Shown here one piece after another: positions 1 through 6,237 of a stretch of DNA of 10,772 bases. The DNA is from Geobacteraceae bacterium. GTDB lineage: Bacteria; Desulfobacterota; Desulfuromonadia; Desulfuromonadales; Desulfuromonadaceae. The notes under the pieces were generated by a model. The model did not search any database. It saw only the letters and a list, made by a program, of their open reading frames with translations, and had not been told where the DNA came from. The stretch is from contig JAIVHC010000028.1 of the NCBI GenBank assembly GCA_020201305.1, forward strand, positions 1-10,772. Reading direction: 5' to 3'. Numbering within the stretch: position 1 is the stretch's first letter; each line of letters begins with the position of its first letter. The position numbers and the translations under genes were made by a program.

Positions 1-1755
1 AAAGAACTCCGCCCGGTTCGCTCTATCGCACTTATCGGTGCCCCGATTCAGATCGTCCTTACCATAATCTACGGCTATTTTATCGGCCAGTGGCTTGGGT
101 GGGAACGTATTCCATCCATGTGGCTCGGGGGGATTATCTCTCTGTCCAGCACCATGGTAATTCTGAAAACCCTGATGAATCAGGGCATGCTTGGTACTCT
201 CTCGAGCCGGGTAATGATCGGTATCCTGCTGGTACAGGATCTGGCGGTTGTACCGCTTATGATTCTTCTTCCCCAACTCAGTAATCCACAGGCAGGGGGC
301 CCCGCCCTGGCGTTTGCGGTTCTCAAAGGCGCCGTGTTTATTGTTCTGATGTTGCTCCTGGGTACGCGCTGGCTACCATGTGTATTGAAACTCATAGCAC
401 GCTGGAACTCGCGTGAACTGTTTTTACTGAGTGTCACTGCCATCGGTCTCGGCATTGGTTACGCTACATATCTGGTGGGGCTGTCATTTCCTTTCGGTGC
501 CTTCGTAGCCGGAATTGTGCTGAGCGAGTCGGACTACGGGCATCAGGCCCTGAGCGACATCATTCCGCTGCGCGACCTGTTCGGTCTCTTGTTTTTTACC
601 TCGGTGGGAATGCTTCTGAATCCCGTTTTTCTCTATGAAAATCTGGGAGATATCCTCTTCATGGTGACCCTGGTTGCCCTGGGTAAAGGCCTCATGATGG
701 GGGGGATTGCGCTGGGTTTCGGCTACCGTAACGTAGTGCCACTTGCGGTTGCCCTCGGAATGTTCCAGATCGGGGAATTTTCCTTTCTTCTGACCCAGAT
801 CGGTTTTGCCAGTGGCGCCCTGAGCCAGTCCAACTATTCCTTCGTAATTTCTGCTACCATTATCAGTATGGTTTTGACCCCCATTATTTCCGGATTCACT
901 GCGCCGTTATACCAATGGTGGCGTAAAAATTCGAAGCGCGAGGCCCTCGAAACCTTCAATATGCCGGATACCAGTCTCAGAAATCATATTGTTATTGCCG
1001 GCGGGGGCAGGGTCGGGCAACATGTGGCACGCGTATTACGTCAACTGGATGTCCCTTTTGTAATTGTCGAGGCCGGGCATCGCAACTTTGAAAAATGTAA
1101 AGCGGCGCAGATGACAACAGTTTACGGGGATGCGAGTAACCACGTGGTTCTGGAAGCTGCCATGATTGAAAATGCCCACCAGTTGCTGGTAACTATTCCC
1201 GCAGCTATAGTGGCGCAGTCCATAGTTCAACATGCTCATCAGGTGCGTCCCGACCTCAATATTGTAGTGCGTGCCGATGGCGAAGATCAGATGCGTGCCC
1301 TGTATGATCTGGGGGTATATATGGTTATACTGCCTGAATTTGAAGCCGGGCTCGAGATTGCGCGTCAGGCTCTGTTGCATATCGACGTTCCAGTACATCA
1401 GATTCAGGAATACACCGACACGATTCGCAAGGAGCTTTATCATCCCATCATGGATTCCGAGGATGATCTGCATGAAATCTGGCAGCTGAAAAATGCGCGT
1501 GAGTTTCTCGAACTATCGTGGGAAAAACTTGAAGATGATAACCCTATGGTGGGGCATAACCTGCGTCAACTCGATTTGCGCAGCAAGGCCGGAGTTTCCG
1601 TGGTCGGAGTTATTCGTGATGGCGCCTTTGTTCCTAACCCGGATGCGGATTTTACCTTTTCCAGTGGAGACATTGTAGCTGCCATCGGCAACGCTGCGCA
1701 GCGCCAACTGTTTAAGAGCCTCAAGGATTCCACCTTCGGATTCGGTGTTAGTTGA
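1..1755 (+). CDS. CPA2-family monovalent cation:proton antiporter, KefB/YbaL-like, 5' partial
   Basis: Inner-membrane antiporter of the CPA2 (KefB/KefC/YbaL/RosB) family, which exchanges K+ or Na+ for protons. The reading frame is open from base 1, so the true start lies upstream; 584 residues are visible. Residues 1 to about 310 are a series of hydrophobic membrane segments containing family-like stretches such as VQDLAVVPLM and FPFGAFVAGIVLSESD. A cytoplasmic TrkA-N (RCK) nucleotide-binding domain follows, beginning with the Rossmann motif IVIAGGGRVGQ near residue 330. A TrkA-C-like domain (about residues 495-584) ends in DFTFSSGDIVAAIGN. The three-part layout resembles E. coli YbaL as much as KefB, so the exact ion and physiological role are not assigned. 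The stop is followed after 42 bp by the thiamine-binding-type gene in the same direction, with no terminator seen between, so they may share a transcript. Confidence 0.93.
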   Translation, partial: KELRPVRSIALIGAPIQIVLTIIYGYFIGQWLGWERIPSMWLGGIISLSSTMVILKTLMNQGMLGTLSSRVMIGILLVQDLAVVPLMILLPQLSNPQAGGPALAFAVLKGAVFIVLMLLLGTRWLPCVLKLIARWNSRELFLLSVTAIGLGIGYATYLVGLSFPFGAFVAGIVLSESDYGHQALSDIIPLRDLFGLLFFTSVGMLLNPVFLYENLGDILFMVTLVALGKGLMMGGIALGFGYRNVVPLAVALGMFQIGEFSFLLTQIGFASGALSQSNYSFVISATIISMVLTPIISGFTAPLYQWWRKNSKREALETFNMPDTSLRNHIVIAGGGRVGQHVARVLRQLDVPFVIVEAGHRNFEKCKAAQMTTVYGDASNHVVLEAAMIENAHQLLVTIPAAIVAQSIVQHAHQVRPDLNIVVRADGEDQMRALYDLGVYMVILPEFEAGLEIARQALLHIDVPVHQIQEYTDTIRKELYHPIMDSEDDLHEIWQLKNAREFLELSWEKLEDDNPMVGHNLRQLDLRSKAGVSVVGVIRDGAFVPNPDADFTFSSGDIVAAIGNAAQRQLFKSLKDSTFGFGVS

Positions 1756-1797
1756 TGGTGTTTAAATATTTTCAAAATTGATGATCGGGAGGATCGG

Positions 1798-2112
1798 ATG
1801 GCAGTAGTGCAGATAAGTTGTACCCCTCTGGGAGAGGGAAGCGGAGGAATTTCGAAATTTGTTGCCGGTTGTCTTACCCTGGTAAAAGAATCTGGTCTTG
1901 AGTATCAGCTCACCCCCATGGGCACTATAGTCGAAGGGGATATGGATGAAATTTTTGCCCTCCTGCGCAAAATGCACGAATCTCCGTTTAACGCCGGAGC
2001 GCAGCGGGTCTCAACCCTGATAAAAATTGACGACAGGCGGGATAAAGAACACACAATGCAGGGCAAATTGAATTCAGTACAAACACACCTTGATTCTGCG
2101 CAAAAGGGGTAG
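1798..2112 (+). CDS. MTH1187/UPF0045 (YqgV-like) thiamine-binding-type protein
   Basis: Small cytoplasmic protein of 104 residues in the MTH1187/UPF0045 family. Members adopt a ferredoxin-like fold, form tetramers, and some have been shown to bind thiamine; the physiological role is unclear. Family features visible here are the N-terminal strand AVVQISCTPLGEG, the helix ISKFVAGCLTLVKESGLEYQ, the strand LTPMGTIVEGDMDEIF and the conserved segment AQRVSTLIKIDDRRD. Length is typical for the family. The start is supported by a strong Shine-Dalgarno GGGAGGA at 1787-1793, 4 nt before the ATG. The tail after about residue 85 (TMQGKLNSVQ onward) is polar and variable, as usual. No thiamine biosynthesis gene is adjacent, so the ligand is inferred only from family membership. 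Confidence 0.88.
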   Translation: MAVVQISCTPLGEGSGGISKFVAGCLTLVKESGLEYQLTPMGTIVEGDMDEIFALLRKMHESPFNAGAQRVSTLIKIDDRRDKEHTMQGKLNSVQTHLDSAQKG

Positions 2113-2157
2113 AACAGAGAACCGTAACATGCCCCGGAAGCGAGGTCACTTTTTGCC

Positions 2158-2187
2158 TTGACAGCAAGTGTAACGATTTGTTATCAC
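2158..2187 (+). promoter_or_regulatory. Candidate sigma70 promoter for tRNA-Cys
   Basis: A perfect -35 hexamer TTGACA at 2158-2163 is followed after 18 bp by TATCAC (2182-2187), a 4/6 match to the -10 consensus. Transcription would start near 2194, about 30 nt before the mature tRNA 5' end. A second possible -10, TAAGAT near 2212, has no convincing -35. The promoter is inferred from sequence only. Confidence 0.5.
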
Positions 2188-2225
2188 TACCCAGCCTTCG
2201 TCGGATAGGCATAAGATACAAATCC

Positions 2226-2299
<74 letters not shown>

Positions 2300-2302
2300 A
2301 AT

Positions 2303-2343
2303 AAAAGCCAGTCTGTATATCTATTTGCAGACTGGCTTTTTTT
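2303..2343 (+). terminator. Intrinsic terminator after tRNA-Cys
   Basis: A 13-bp perfect stem AAAAGCCAGTCTG (2303-2315) pairs with CAGACTGGCTTTT (2328-2340) across a 12-nt loop. The T tract covers 2337-2343. It begins 4 nt after the tRNA CCA and should end the tRNA transcript and prevent read-through into the Memo gene. Confidence 0.9.
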
Positions 2344-2417
2344 ATCCCCCCTCAGTTCTCCACTTGCGCACATATAAAACATAAAAGTTGATGGATGCCA
2401 GGTAGATGTCTCAATGT

Positions 2418-2436
2418 TACACTTACATAAAGTGTA
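2418..2436. promoter_or_regulatory. Short palindrome upstream of the Memo gene, operator-like
   Basis: TACACTT (2418-2424) and AAGTGTA (2430-2436) form a 7-bp perfect inverted repeat with a 5-nt centre, about 40 bp before the chosen start codon of the Memo-family gene. It could be a repressor or activator site, or a weak hairpin in the leader. No known operator is recognised, and a convincing promoter could not be assigned here. Confidence 0.25.
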
Positions 2437-2462
2437 TGTTGAAGCCTTGGTATCAATAAGCA

Positions 2463-2470
2463 GGGAGGAG
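2463..2470 (+). promoter_or_regulatory. Shine-Dalgarno that fixes the Memo gene start
   Basis: GGGAGGAG lies 6 nt before the ATG at 2477. An in-frame ATG also occurs at 2414, but it has no comparable ribosome binding site, and the 21 extra residues do not look like family sequence. The start at 2477 is therefore chosen. Confidence 0.8.
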
Positions 2471-2476
2471 ACAGGT

Positions 2477-3307
2477 ATGAAAACTGCGTCAAACATTCGT
2501 ACGCCCGTTGTTGCGGGGCAGTTCTATCCCGCGGATCGACACGAACTGGAACAGCAGCTGCAGCACTTTTACCGTAAAGCCGGTGCCCAGGAGAAAACCC
2601 AGGCAAGAGGAGTGCTGGCTCCCCATGCCGGATATGTTTTTTCCGGTGCTACAGCGGCGCAAGCTTTCGCCGCTGTAGAGATACCCAAAAATGTAATTCT
2701 CCTCGGTCCCAATCATCAGGGGCGGGGGGCACGTGCTGCAGTGTACGATAGTGGAGCCTGGGAAACCCCGCTGGGTGAAGTAAACGTGAATACCGAATTA
2801 GGGTCTCAACTGTGTCAGAGGGTTGCAGGGTTAAGCAGTGATTGCGATGCACATCGCTTTGAGCACTCCCTTGAGGTTATGTTGCCGTTTCTCCAGTATC
2901 AGCGCCCGGGTGTGAAAATTGTCCCCGTGATGTTGCGTGAGCATCGCTTTGAAGCGTTGGAGCAGATGGGACGCGAACTTGCGGAGGTGTTGCGCACAAT
3001 GCACGGCGATGTATTACTTGTCACCAGCAGTGATATGAGCCACTATCTTCCCGCCGAAGTGGCGCAAGAACAAGACCTGCCGGTTTTAAAACTCATGACC
3101 CAGGGAAGGGCGCGTGAGATGTACAATTACGTTCTTGAACATCAGATCAGCATGTGCGGTATTTTCCCCGCTACTCTTATGCTCACAACACTCAATGCCC
3201 TGGGAGGCGAGCCTTGCCGGGGAGAGTTGCTGGAGTACACCCATTCAGGCGAGGCAAGTGGAGATAACGCCGCAGTGGTAGGATATGCTGCAGCGGTATT
3301 TCGCTAA
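2477..3307 (+). CDS. amrB: Memo-family protein (AmmeMemoRadiSam system protein B)
   Basis: Memo proteins are cytoplasmic, structurally related to class III extradiol dioxygenases, and bind iron or copper; the bacterial reaction is not established. In many genomes the gene sits beside AMMECR1 and a radical SAM enzyme, but neither partner is visible here. The 276-residue product is normal length and starts with the family signature RTPVVAGQFYPAD (residues 8-20). The residues matching the human MEMO1 metal site are all present: His50 in LAPHAGYVFSG, His80 in GPNHQGRG, Asp186 and His189 in SSDMSHY, and Cys227 in SMCGIFP. This argues for an intact active site. It follows the tRNA-Cys terminator and precedes gltX by 122 bp. 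The family call is firm; any role is inference. Confidence 0.93.
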   Translation: MKTASNIRTPVVAGQFYPADRHELEQQLQHFYRKAGAQEKTQARGVLAPHAGYVFSGATAAQAFAAVEIPKNVILLGPNHQGRGARAAVYDSGAWETPLGEVNVNTELGSQLCQRVAGLSSDCDAHRFEHSLEVMLPFLQYQRPGVKIVPVMLREHRFEALEQMGRELAEVLRTMHGDVLLVTSSDMSHYLPAEVAQEQDLPVLKLMTQGRAREMYNYVLEHQISMCGIFPATLMLTTLNALGGEPCRGELLEYTHSGEASGDNAAVVGYAAAVFR

Positions 3308-3357
3308 ATCCAGTCCTTTCCGGGAAAACATGGATAACTGAGCATAAATGGCGTATA

Positions 3358-3386
3358 TTCACTTTTTTGCTCCCAGGAACTATAAA
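3358..3386 (+). promoter_or_regulatory. Candidate sigma70 promoter for gltX
   Basis: TTCACT (3358-3363) and TATAAA (3381-3386) are separated by 17 bp, matching the consensus at 4/6 and 5/6 positions. The expected start near 3393 gives a leader of about 37 nt with a GGAG ribosome binding site at 3419-3422, 7 nt before the gltX ATG. Confidence 0.55.
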
Positions 3387-3429
3387 AAAATAGTACTTTA
3401 ACCACCAATATCTCAAATGGAGAAACTCG

Positions 3430-4824
3430 ATGTCTGATATGCGTGTCCGTTTTGCCCCCAGCCCTACCGGTTATCTGCACATAGGCGGTGCCAGAACAGC
3501 CCTGTTCAACTATCTGCTTGCGCAGCAGGCGGGGGGAACATTCATTTTACGCATTGAAGATACCGATGTGGAGCGTTCTACCCAGGAATCGGTGGATGCC
3601 ATTCTCGCTGCCATGGAGTGGTTGGGGCTTGATTATGATGAGGGGCCGTATTATCAGTCCGAGCGCTTTGATCTGTATCGGGAGAAGATTCAATACCTTC
3701 TGGAGTGTGGCAAGGCCTACAAATGTTACTGCACCGAAGAGGAACTGAGTCAGAAGCGTGAAGCAGCTATAGAGCAGGGGAGTAAACCGCAATACGATGG
3801 CACCTGCCGCAATCTGGAAGCTCAACGCCCCGGACAACCCTATGTGGTGCGTTTTAAAAGTACCCGCGAAGGAACTACGGCGTTTGATGACCTGATCAAA
3901 GGAAATATCAGCTTCAACAACAGTGAGCTCGACGATATGATCATCCAGCGCACTGATGGTACACCCACGTATAACTTTGTCGTGGTCGTGGATGACGCCG
4001 AAATGGGGCTTACCCATGTGGTAAGAGGGGATGATCATGTCAACAACACCCCGCGTCAGATCCAGATATATGAGGCCCTGGGATATTCTGTACCCCAGTT
4101 CGCCCATGTGCCTATGATTCTGGGGGACGATAAAAAACGTCTTTCCAAACGTCACGGTGCCACCTCGGTCATGGCATACCGGGATATGGGCTATCTGCCG
4201 GAGGCAATGGTAAATTACCTCGTACGTTTGGGTTGGTCCCATGGGGACGAGGAGATCTTCTCTAAGCATGAGCTGATTGAGAAGTTTTCTCTCCAGAATG
4301 TGGGGCGCTCTGCGGGCGTGTTTAACCCGGATAAATTGCTCTGGCTCAATGAGCACTACATTAAAAGCGGTGATCCCCAGCGCCTGGGGCAGCTCTTACT
4401 TGAATATCTCGAACGCGACGGAGTTGTAACGGCTGAAGGCCCTGATGCTGCAGAGGTGGTAAAAACCCTGCAGGATAGAAGCAAAACCATGCTGGAGATG
4501 GCGCAAAAAGCTGCGTTCTACTACGAGGATGAGTTGGAGTACGACGAAAAAGCGGTAGCGAAGTTCATCACCGCAGAACAAGCCCCTATTTTTTCTGCTC
4601 TAAAAGAAGCGTTAGAGCAAACAACCTTTGATGCTGAAGGTATTGAGCAAGCCTTTAAACAGGTGCTGGAACAAACCGGGCTGAAGTTCGGCAAGGTGGG
4701 CCAGCCTGCACGGGTGGCGCTTTCCGGTGGTACCAGCGCTCCGGGGATCTACGAGGTGGCTCTGGTTCTCGGACAGGATCGCTGTATAGCGCGGCTCAAC
4801 AAGGCGATAGCAATGTGTTCTTAG
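3430..4824 (+). CDS. gltX: Glutamyl-tRNA synthetase (GluRS)
   Basis: Class I aminoacyl-tRNA synthetase that charges tRNA-Glu with glutamate in the cytoplasm. The 464-residue length is standard for a bacterial GluRS. The N-terminal catalytic Rossmann domain opens with VRFAPSPTGYLHIGGART (HIGH-like motif at residues 17-20) and carries FILRIEDTDVERS. The KMSKS-like motif is KKRLSKRHG (residues 235-243). The C-terminal part is the anticodon-binding region, ending in LSGGTSAPGIYEVALVLG. An E. coli-type zinc cluster is visible as Cys99, Cys101 and Cys126, but the fourth ligand position (His127 in E. coli) is Asn128 here. The start at 3430 has a ribosome binding site and precedes the conserved N terminus by only four residues. 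No hemA or second GluRS is in view, so discriminating versus non-discriminating specificity is not assigned. Confidence 0.98.
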   Translation: MSDMRVRFAPSPTGYLHIGGARTALFNYLLAQQAGGTFILRIEDTDVERSTQESVDAILAAMEWLGLDYDEGPYYQSERFDLYREKIQYLLECGKAYKCYCTEEELSQKREAAIEQGSKPQYDGTCRNLEAQRPGQPYVVRFKSTREGTTAFDDLIKGNISFNNSELDDMIIQRTDGTPTYNFVVVVDDAEMGLTHVVRGDDHVNNTPRQIQIYEALGYSVPQFAHVPMILGDDKKRLSKRHGATSVMAYRDMGYLPEAMVNYLVRLGWSHGDEEIFSKHELIEKFSLQNVGRSAGVFNPDKLLWLNEHYIKSGDPQRLGQLLLEYLERDGVVTAEGPDAAEVVKTLQDRSKTMLEMAQKAAFYYEDELEYDEKAVAKFITAEQAPIFSALKEALEQTTFDAEGIEQAFKQVLEQTGLKFGKVGQPARVALSGGTSAPGIYEVALVLGQDRCIARLNKAIAMCS

Positions 4825-4832
4825 AGATGGAG

Positions 4833-4848
4833 TAACGCCTTCGCGTTA
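4833..4848 (+). other. Small hairpin after gltX
   Basis: TAACGC (4833-4838), loop CTTC, GCGTTA (4843-4848) form a tight 6-bp hairpin 9 nt after the gltX stop and just before the main terminator. The segment GTTATTCT (4845-4852), overlapping its 3' arm, is also perfectly complementary to AGAATAAC (4880-4887) in the loop of the terminator. Confidence 0.5.
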
Positions 4849-4860
4849 TTCTATGTGTTT

Positions 4861-4910
4861 AAAACAGCAACGGCCTCGCAGAATAACAACTGCAGGGCCG
4901 TTGCTGTTTT
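4861..4910. terminator. Bidirectional terminator shared by gltX and the DUF2835 gene
   Basis: A 15-bp perfect stem AAAACAGCAACGGCC (4861-4875) pairs with GGCCGTTGCTGTTTT (4896-4910) across a 20-nt loop. The outer A/T pairs supply a short T tract on both strands, so it can serve both convergent genes. The stop codon of the DUF2835 gene (4909-4911 on the minus strand) overlaps the stem. Confidence 0.85.
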
Positions 4911-5133
4911 ATTTCGATATGCGGGTCAGGCTTACAAACTTGAAATTCTGATCAAATTCAAGGCGGAAACGTCCATGAATACCGGTGCGATCCAGAAATG
5001 GGCGAAATTTCACCGCCGGCAAGCGTATCCTGCGCCCATCTTCCCCCATAGCCACAACACTGTGTGCCTTTCCCTGGTAGTATCGTAAATAATCATCTGC
5101 GGAAATATGTAAACGAAATGTTATTCCAGGCAT
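4909..5133 (-). CDS. DUF2835 family protein
   Basis: Small protein of 74 residues from the ATG at 5133. It matches the DUF2835 family of gammaproteobacteria: an N-terminal strand TFRLHISADDYLRYYQGKA, a central VVAMGEDGRRIRLPA, and a C-terminal block FRPFLDRTGIHGRFRLEFD followed by LTRISK-type sequence. The family has no known function; the sequence predicts a small cytoplasmic fold without signal peptide or membrane segment. The start is chosen because GGAGG (minus strand, 5143-5139) sits 5 nt before this ATG and because the family begins here. Earlier in-frame ATGs at 5145 and 5169 would add residues not typical of the family. The gene converges with gltX, and its stop lies in their shared terminator. 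Confidence 0.87.
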   Translation of the reverse strand: MPGITFRLHISADDYLRYYQGKAHSVVAMGEDGRRIRLPAVKFRPFLDRTGIHGRFRLEFDQNFKFVSLTRISK

Positions 5134-5143
5134 TTTTGCCTCC

Positions 5144-5181
5144 ATCCACAGGGGTGCAAGTATCAACACGACCCTGTGGAT
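5144..5181 (-). promoter_or_regulatory. 10-bp inverted repeat in the leader of the DUF2835 gene
   Basis: ATCCACAGGG (5144-5153) and CCCTGTGGAT (5172-5181) are perfect inverted repeats separated by 18 nt. In the minus-strand transcript they fold into a hairpin whose 3' base directly abuts the GGAGG ribosome binding site. The right arm overlaps TGTGGATAA (5175-5183), the complement of the consensus DnaA box TTATCCACA. It could be a translational control element, a protein operator, or chance. Confidence 0.45.
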
Positions 5182-5274
5182 AACATTTGGGAAAGCTGCT
5201 ACTCAGGGGGGCTAACTAGTGTATATCGGGATGCTTTTCCCTTGCTGCCTATATTTTGTGCAGTGATAAAATAC

Positions 5275-5304
5275 CCTATAATAACAGTATCTTACATAAG
5301 TCAA
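5275..5304 (-). promoter_or_regulatory. Candidate sigma70 promoter for the DUF2835 gene
   Basis: On the minus strand TTGACT (5304-5299) is followed after 18 bp by TATAGG (5280-5275), matching 5/6 and 4/6 positions of the consensus. Transcription from near 5268 would give a leader of about 135 nt that includes the inverted repeat. The promoter lies between the oleD stop and the DUF2835 gene, giving the latter a start independent of the ole operon. Confidence 0.45.
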
Positions 5305-5340
5305 TAGCAAAATACCTGTATTCTGTATACAACTTCGATT

Positions 5341-6237
5341 TCAGTTGTTCTGCAGGTAAGCGCGTAGATTTTCCATACCCTGCTCGATAGAAATCCGGGG
5401 TTCATATCCCAGATCTCGCTGCGCGGCAGAGATGTCGAACCAGTGCGCTGTGGTAAGTTCGCGCGCGACAAAACGGGTAATGCGCGGCTCGGCTTCAATC
5501 TGCAGGCTTGCATATAGCTTTTCCAGTATCCACCCGGCAGCATATGCCACGCGTGTCGGGATATGGCGTTTGACCTCTGGAATATCCGCACATACGAGGA
5601 TGGCATTCACAATATCCCACAGTGGGCGTGGATCTCCCTGTGAGATAAAATACGTTCTGCCACTGGTGCCAGCTCCAGGAGGCCCCGTGCGTCCTCGTTC
5701 AATGATGCGTGGCACCAGATGGTTATCCCCCGGCCCCCAGATCAGGTGCGGTCGCAAGGCCACCGTAGCCAGATTTGCGTCGTTGGCACGCACAATCTCC
5801 TGTTCCGCAATAGCTTTGGTAGCGGGGTAGGGTGCGTCATAGTGTTCCGGGTACGGAAGCGACTCATCTGCACCTTCAATTGAATTGCCGTCAAAAACCA
5901 CGCTCGGGGAACTGGTGTAGATCAGTTTCCGGATTCCATGCGCGCGGCACGCCTTGATGACATTTTGCGTCGCAGTTACATTGGCGGAGTAATATGCAGC
6001 GTAACTTCCCCACACCCCGGCCTTGGCTGCTACATGGAATACCCACTCACATCCTGCAAATGCAGGATGATTAGCTTCAATATCCGCAAGATCAATACAG
6101 AACTGTTCAACTCCGAGTTCAGCAAGACTTTCGTGAAACGAGCGGGATATGCTTACCACTTCAATATCGCGTTCCAGCAGGAGCCTGACTATAGCTTGCC
6201 CCAGAAATCCACCACCGCCGGTCACTAATGCCTTCAT
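5341..6237 (-). CDS. oleD: OleD-type NAD(P)-dependent reductase with an internal in-frame deletion
   Basis: Extended short-chain dehydrogenase (3beta-HSD/epimerase family). OleD reduces the 2-alkyl-3-ketoacid made by OleA to the 3-hydroxyacid in long-chain olefin synthesis. The 298-residue product has the Rossmann motif TGGGGFLG (residues 6-13), YTSSPSVVF with the catalytic-region serines (107-115), and the catalytic pair Tyr137 and Lys141 in YPATK. GPGDNHLVPR (168-177) and GRTYFISQGDP (193-203) are conserved blocks. Between them only about 15 residues remain, whereas the family has about 47, including a GDGxNxVDxxYxDNAAxAH-like segment; here it is missing (junction near residue 185, base 5684). 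Total length is short by the same amount (relatives are about 330). The ATG at 6237 overlaps the oleC stop (ATGA), so translation is probably coupled. An upstream start at 6258 would add seven residues inside oleC and is not preferred. Confidence 0.9.
   Translation of the reverse strand: MKALVTGGGGFLGQAIVRLLLERDIEVVSISRSFHESLAELGVEQFCIDLADIEANHPAFAGCEWVFHVAAKAGVWGSYAAYYSANVTATQNVIKACRAHGIRKLIYTSSPSVVFDGNSIEGADESLPYPEHYDAPYPATKAIAEQEIVRANDANLATVALRPHLIWGPGDNHLVPRIIERGRTGPPGAGTSGRTYFISQGDPRPLWDIVNAILVCADIPEVKRHIPTRVAYAAGWILEKLYASLQIEAEPRITRFVARELTTAHWFDISAAQRDLGYEPRISIEQGMENLRAYLQNN

Noticed and set aside
2414..2476. N-terminal extension of the Memo protein from an upstream in-frame ATG
   Set aside because: The ATG at 2477 has a strong Shine-Dalgarno, and the family's conserved sequence begins right after it; the extension overlaps the palindrome and is not family-like.
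3547..4356. Long minus-strand open frame of 269 codons opposite gltX
   Set aside because: It lies entirely inside the well-supported gltX gene, and its translation resembles no family I know. It is a shadow of the biased codon use of gltX.
4855..5088. Plus-strand open frame of 77 codons beginning just before the gltX terminator
   Set aside because: It runs through the terminator stem and lies antisense to the DUF2835 gene, which has family-level support.
5256..5282. Plus-strand promoter with a perfect TATAAT at 5277-5282
   Set aside because: The best -35 (TTGTGC) is only 15 bp away, and no plus-strand gene follows. The opposite-strand promoter at 5275-5304 explains the AT-rich stretch better.
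5314..5340. Possible terminator just after oleD (TGTAT/ATACA hairpin on the minus strand)
   Set aside because: The stem is only about 5 AT-rich base pairs and the T run is short; too weak to call as a terminator.
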